Shown here: positions 62,045 to 64,000 of the stretch, piece by piece | Layout of the letters: each line of letters begins with the position of its first letter | Position numbering within the stretch: the stretch's first letter is position 1 | Source: Rhizobium sp. NRK18 | Lineage (GTDB): Bacteria; Pseudomonadota; Alphaproteobacteria; Rhizobiales; Rhizobiaceae | NCBI RefSeq assembly: GCF_024385575.1 | Contig: NZ_JANFMV010000001.1 | Location: 2,447,681-2,511,680, forward strand | DNA length: 64,000 nt | Direction: 5' to 3' | Made by a program: the position numbers and the translations under genes | The notes under the pieces: generated by a model | Databases searched by the model: none | Told to the model about the DNA's origin: nothing | Seen by the model: only the letters and a program-made list of their open reading frames with translations

Positions 62045-63415
62045 TCAGGCAGCCTCGACCACGCGATTGCGGCCGCTGTTCTTTGCAGTGTACAGCGCCT
62101 GGTCGGCAAGTTTCAGCAGTTCTTCCGGACCGGAGAGCGACGCCGACGTGGTGGAAATGCCCACCGATGCCGTAACGCTGACTTCCTCATCACGGCTTCT
62201 GATGGTGAAGGGCTTGCTTTCGACCGCCTGGCGCAGCCGCTCGGCAACGAGCGCCGCCACATCGCGCGGCGTGTCCGGCATGACGATGACAAATTCCTCG
62301 CCGCCGTAGCGGCAGGCGAGATCGGCGCCGCGTACCGCCGAGCGGATGCGGGATGCGAACTCCTTCAGAACCTCGTCGCCGGCATCGTGGCCGTAGGTAT
62401 CGTTGACCATCTTGAAGCGGTCGATGTCCGTGATGCAGAGCGACATCGGGCGTCCGCGCACCAGCGCACGGTTGAACAGCACCTTCAGATGGCTGTCGAG
62501 GTAACGGCGGTTGCTGAGACCGGTCAGCCCGTCCGTCACGGCCAGCTCGATGCTCTGCGTGACGTTGGCGCGCAGGCGGTCGTTATAACGCTTGCGGCGG
62601 ATCTGGGTGAGGCTGCGGGCCACCAACTCATTAGGATCGACCGGACGGATGATGTAGTCGTTCACGCCGAGTTCGAGAGCCCGGATGATCATCTGCTCAT
62701 CGCCCTGCTCCGTGACGATCAGCAGCGGGATCATGCGGGTGCGCTCCAGCGAGCGCAGCTGCGAGCACAGGCGAAGCGGATCGTAGTCGTCAAAATTGGA
62801 ATTGACGATGATCAGGTCGAAGCTGTTTTCGGCCGCCTCGAACAGTGCCGCCTGCGGATCCGACATGGAATGGACCTCGGCGATCGGCTGCAGGGTGCGG
62901 ACCAGCCGCTCCTGAGAGCTACCGCGGCCGTCGACCACCATGATGCTGCCCTTGTCCTCCAGCTGTCCGTCGCCGGCCCTGAGGACATCGGCAATGCCGA
63001 CATGCTTGGCGGTCTCGGCGCGGGCGCGCAGTTCGTCGGTCAGCGTCTTCAGGCGCACGAGGCTCTTGACGCGGGAGATCAGCTGCAGGTCGTTGACGGG
63101 CTTGGTCAGGAAATCGTCGGCACCGGCCTTCAGGCCACGCACGCGATCTTCCGGCTGATCCAGTGCCGTGACCATGACGACGGGAATATGCGCGGTCTTC
63201 GGGTTCGCCTTCAGCCGTTCGCAGACTTCGAAGCCGTTGATGCCAGGCATCATGACGTCCAGCAGGATGACATCGACATGCGTGCGGTCGCAGATCTCAA
63301 GCGCCGTCATGCCGTCTTCGGCGGTCAGCACCTCGAAGTATTCCGCGACCAGCCGCGCTTCGAGCAGCTTCACGTTCGCCGGGATATCGTCAACAACCAG
63401 AATTCGTGCCGTCAT
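62045..63415 (-). CDS. pleD: PleD-type response regulator diguanylate cyclase
   Basis: Makes cyclic di-GMP and controls the motile-to-sessile transition in alphaproteobacteria. The protein has 456 aa: REC1 (1-120) with phosphoacceptor Asp53 (VILLDVMMPG), a degenerate REC2 (about 150-280), and a GGDEF domain with the signature GGEEF at 371-375. The allosteric inhibitory site RxxD (RGAD) lies five residues before it. The acidic pocket VDD and the Lys in LTKPVND are intact. It follows divK by 33 bases on the same strand, the standard divK-pleD operon. Confidence 0.97.
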   Translation of the reverse strand: MTARILVVDDIPANVKLLEARLVAEYFEVLTAEDGMTALEICDRTHVDVILLDVMMPGINGFEVCERLKANPKTAHIPVVMVTALDQPEDRVRGLKAGADDFLTKPVNDLQLISRVKSLVRLKTLTDELRARAETAKHVGIADVLRAGDGQLEDKGSIMVVDGRGSSQERLVRTLQPIAEVHSMSDPQAALFEAAENSFDLIIVNSNFDDYDPLRLCSQLRSLERTRMIPLLIVTEQGDEQMIIRALELGVNDYIIRPVDPNELVARSLTQIRRKRYNDRLRANVTQSIELAVTDGLTGLSNRRYLDSHLKVLFNRALVRGRPMSLCITDIDRFKMVNDTYGHDAGDEVLKEFASRIRSAVRGADLACRYGGEEFVIVMPDTPRDVAALVAERLRQAVESKPFTIRSRDEEVSVTASVGISTTSASLSGPEELLKLADQALYTAKNSGRNRVVEAA

Positions 63416-63448
63416 CTTCGCCTTCCAGCCCCTATTGCCGCGCGATCG

Positions 63449-63820
63449 TCATGCGTCGCCGAGATAGGTCTTGATCGTTTCGAGGAACCTCGGAACGGAA
63501 ATCGGTTTGGAGATATATGCTTCACAGCCACCCTGTCGGATGCGCTCCTCATCGCCCTTCATGGCGAAGGCGGTGACCGCAATCACCGGAATCACATGCA
63601 GCTCGTCATCTTCCTTCAGCCACTTCGTGACTTCAAGCCCGGAAACCTCCGGCAACTGAATGTCCATGAGAATGAGGTCCGGCCGATGTTCGCGAGCAAG
63701 ATCAAGGGCTTCCATGCCATTGCGGGTCTGGATCGTCTCGTATCCCGAAGCTTCAATCAGATCCTTGAAGAGCTTCATGTTGAGCTCGTTGTCTTCTACG
63801 ATCATAACCTTCTTCGGCAT
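63449..63820 (-). CDS. divK: single-domain response regulator DivK
   Basis: 123 aa receiver that, when phosphorylated, acts on the DivJ/PleC and CckA network to lower CtrA activity. It begins [20 protein letters not shown] at ATG 63820; the frame to 63994 is not real. The acceptor Asp53 is in [14 protein letters not shown], the Thr switch in [16 protein letters not shown], and the Lys in AYISKPISV. It is cotranscribed with pleD. Confidence 0.97.
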   Translation of the reverse strand: MPKKVMIVEDNELNMKLFKDLIEASGYETIQTRNGMEALDLAREHRPDLILMDIQLPEVSGLEVTKWLKEDDELHVIPVIAVTAFAMKGDEERIRQGGCEAYISKPISVPRFLETIKTYLGDA

Positions 63821-63947
63821 TCCAAGTGTCCTCTGCCCCTGTCGGGAGGTACCGTGAACAATCTGCCACTCACGGCGCTGTTCTCCGGCCCCTGAATTTG
63901 CGATGTTAGTTTGATTTGGTTGAGAAATAGGTAACTCGGAAATAGAA

Positions 63948-64000
63948 ATGAAGAATGATTCCAAAGTCTCCGCCGACCCGCAGGAAACCGCCATCGCGGT
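63948..64000 (+). CDS. start of a gene running off the window, possibly DUF3572
   Basis: ATG 63948, with CGGAAA upstream, opens [18 protein letters not shown] and runs past the window end. Rhizobial genomes I recall have a small DUF3572 gene divergent from divK, and the DPQETAIAV segment fits its N-terminus. Only 17 full codons are visible, so the call is tentative. Confidence 0.45.
   Translation, partial: MKNDSKVSADPQETAIA

Noticed and set aside
63920..63934. Possible CtrA box (TTGA-N7-GTAA) upstream of divK
   Set aside because: Only six of eight positions match TTAA-N7-TTAA, which is too weak to call although CtrA control would suit the neighbourhood.
1..64000. tRNA, rRNA, CRISPR array, insertion sequence, prophage or integrase
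   Set aside because: No TTCGANTCC-type T-arm in a cloverleaf context, no regular repeat-spacer pattern, no transposase motifs and no att-like duplications were seen.

Overview
This window is about 64 kb of high-GC (roughly 60-63%) chromosomal DNA from an alphaproteobacterium, most likely a member of the Rhizobiaceae. The evidence is an RNase E with an acidic insertion inside its S1 domain, the lpiA-acvB pair (lysyl-phosphatidylglycerol synthase and its hydrolase), the NDUFA12-like complex I subunit beside a DUF2155 protein, an rgtE/rgtF/rgtD-like glycosylation operon, the divK-pleD pair, and promoters resembling the rhizobial CTTGAC-N17-CTATAT form. Gene order is that of a core chromosome. 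I see no tRNA, rRNA, insertion sequence, integrase, prophage or CRISPR array.

Layout. 1-8.5 kb: prfB (RF2, with a programmed +1 frameshift site), mrcA (PBP1A), an N-acetylmuramoyl-L-alanine amidase, then a long leader and rne. 8.6-15.7 kb: aminotransferase, DsbA-like oxidoreductase, accB-accC-aat, DUF2155, NDUFA12-like protein, an acetyltransferase and a small secreted Cys-rich protein. 15.8-19.9 kb: lpiA-acvB. 19.9-21.1 kb: an AT-rich islet with one frameshifted multi-pass membrane gene. 21.1-30 kb: alcohol dehydrogenase, tandem acetyltransferases, gatB, a DUF1294 protein, the three-gene lipid A/LPS glycosylation operon and a mechanosensitive channel. 30-46 kb is the most accessory part: ArsR/SRPBCC pair, YjhX-like protein, brnTA, gatCA, LysR/NAT pair, metallo-hydrolase, a chemoreceptor, ruvX, TetR and LysR regulators, a DUF1989 protein, a doc toxin module and arsRCH. 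46-64 kb returns to core genes: thioesterase, AEC transporter, AidB-like dehydrogenase, pyrB-pyrC', plsY, dprA, topA, rnr, a DUF983 protein, an MFS transporter, rpmG, pleD and divK.

How they work together. Many genes serve the envelope: PBP1A and the amidase (peptidoglycan), lpiA/acvB (lipid charge), the Rgt-like operon (sugar decoration of lipid A or core), plsY (phospholipid) and accBC (malonyl-CoA). Translation and RNA turnover are covered by prfB, gatCAB, aat, rpmG, rne and rnr. DivK and PleD belong to the cell-cycle phosphorelay.

Most worth a second look: (i) two unrelated toxin-antitoxin modules, brnTA and doc, each with an in-frame nonsense codon in the toxin and an intact antitoxin frame; (ii) a candidate minus-strand small RNA with a large hairpin, terminator and promoter between rpmG and pleD; (iii) a terminator-like attenuator just upstream of the rne start; (iv) a leader with hairpin and 31-codon upstream ORF before the MFS gene; (v) the AT-rich islet; (vi) a PyrC paralogue lacking its metal ligands; (vii) a tandem palindromic operator in front of the ArsR gene; (viii) a 56-residue ORF coupled to a small membrane protein. 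All calls rest on reading the sequence; no database search was run.
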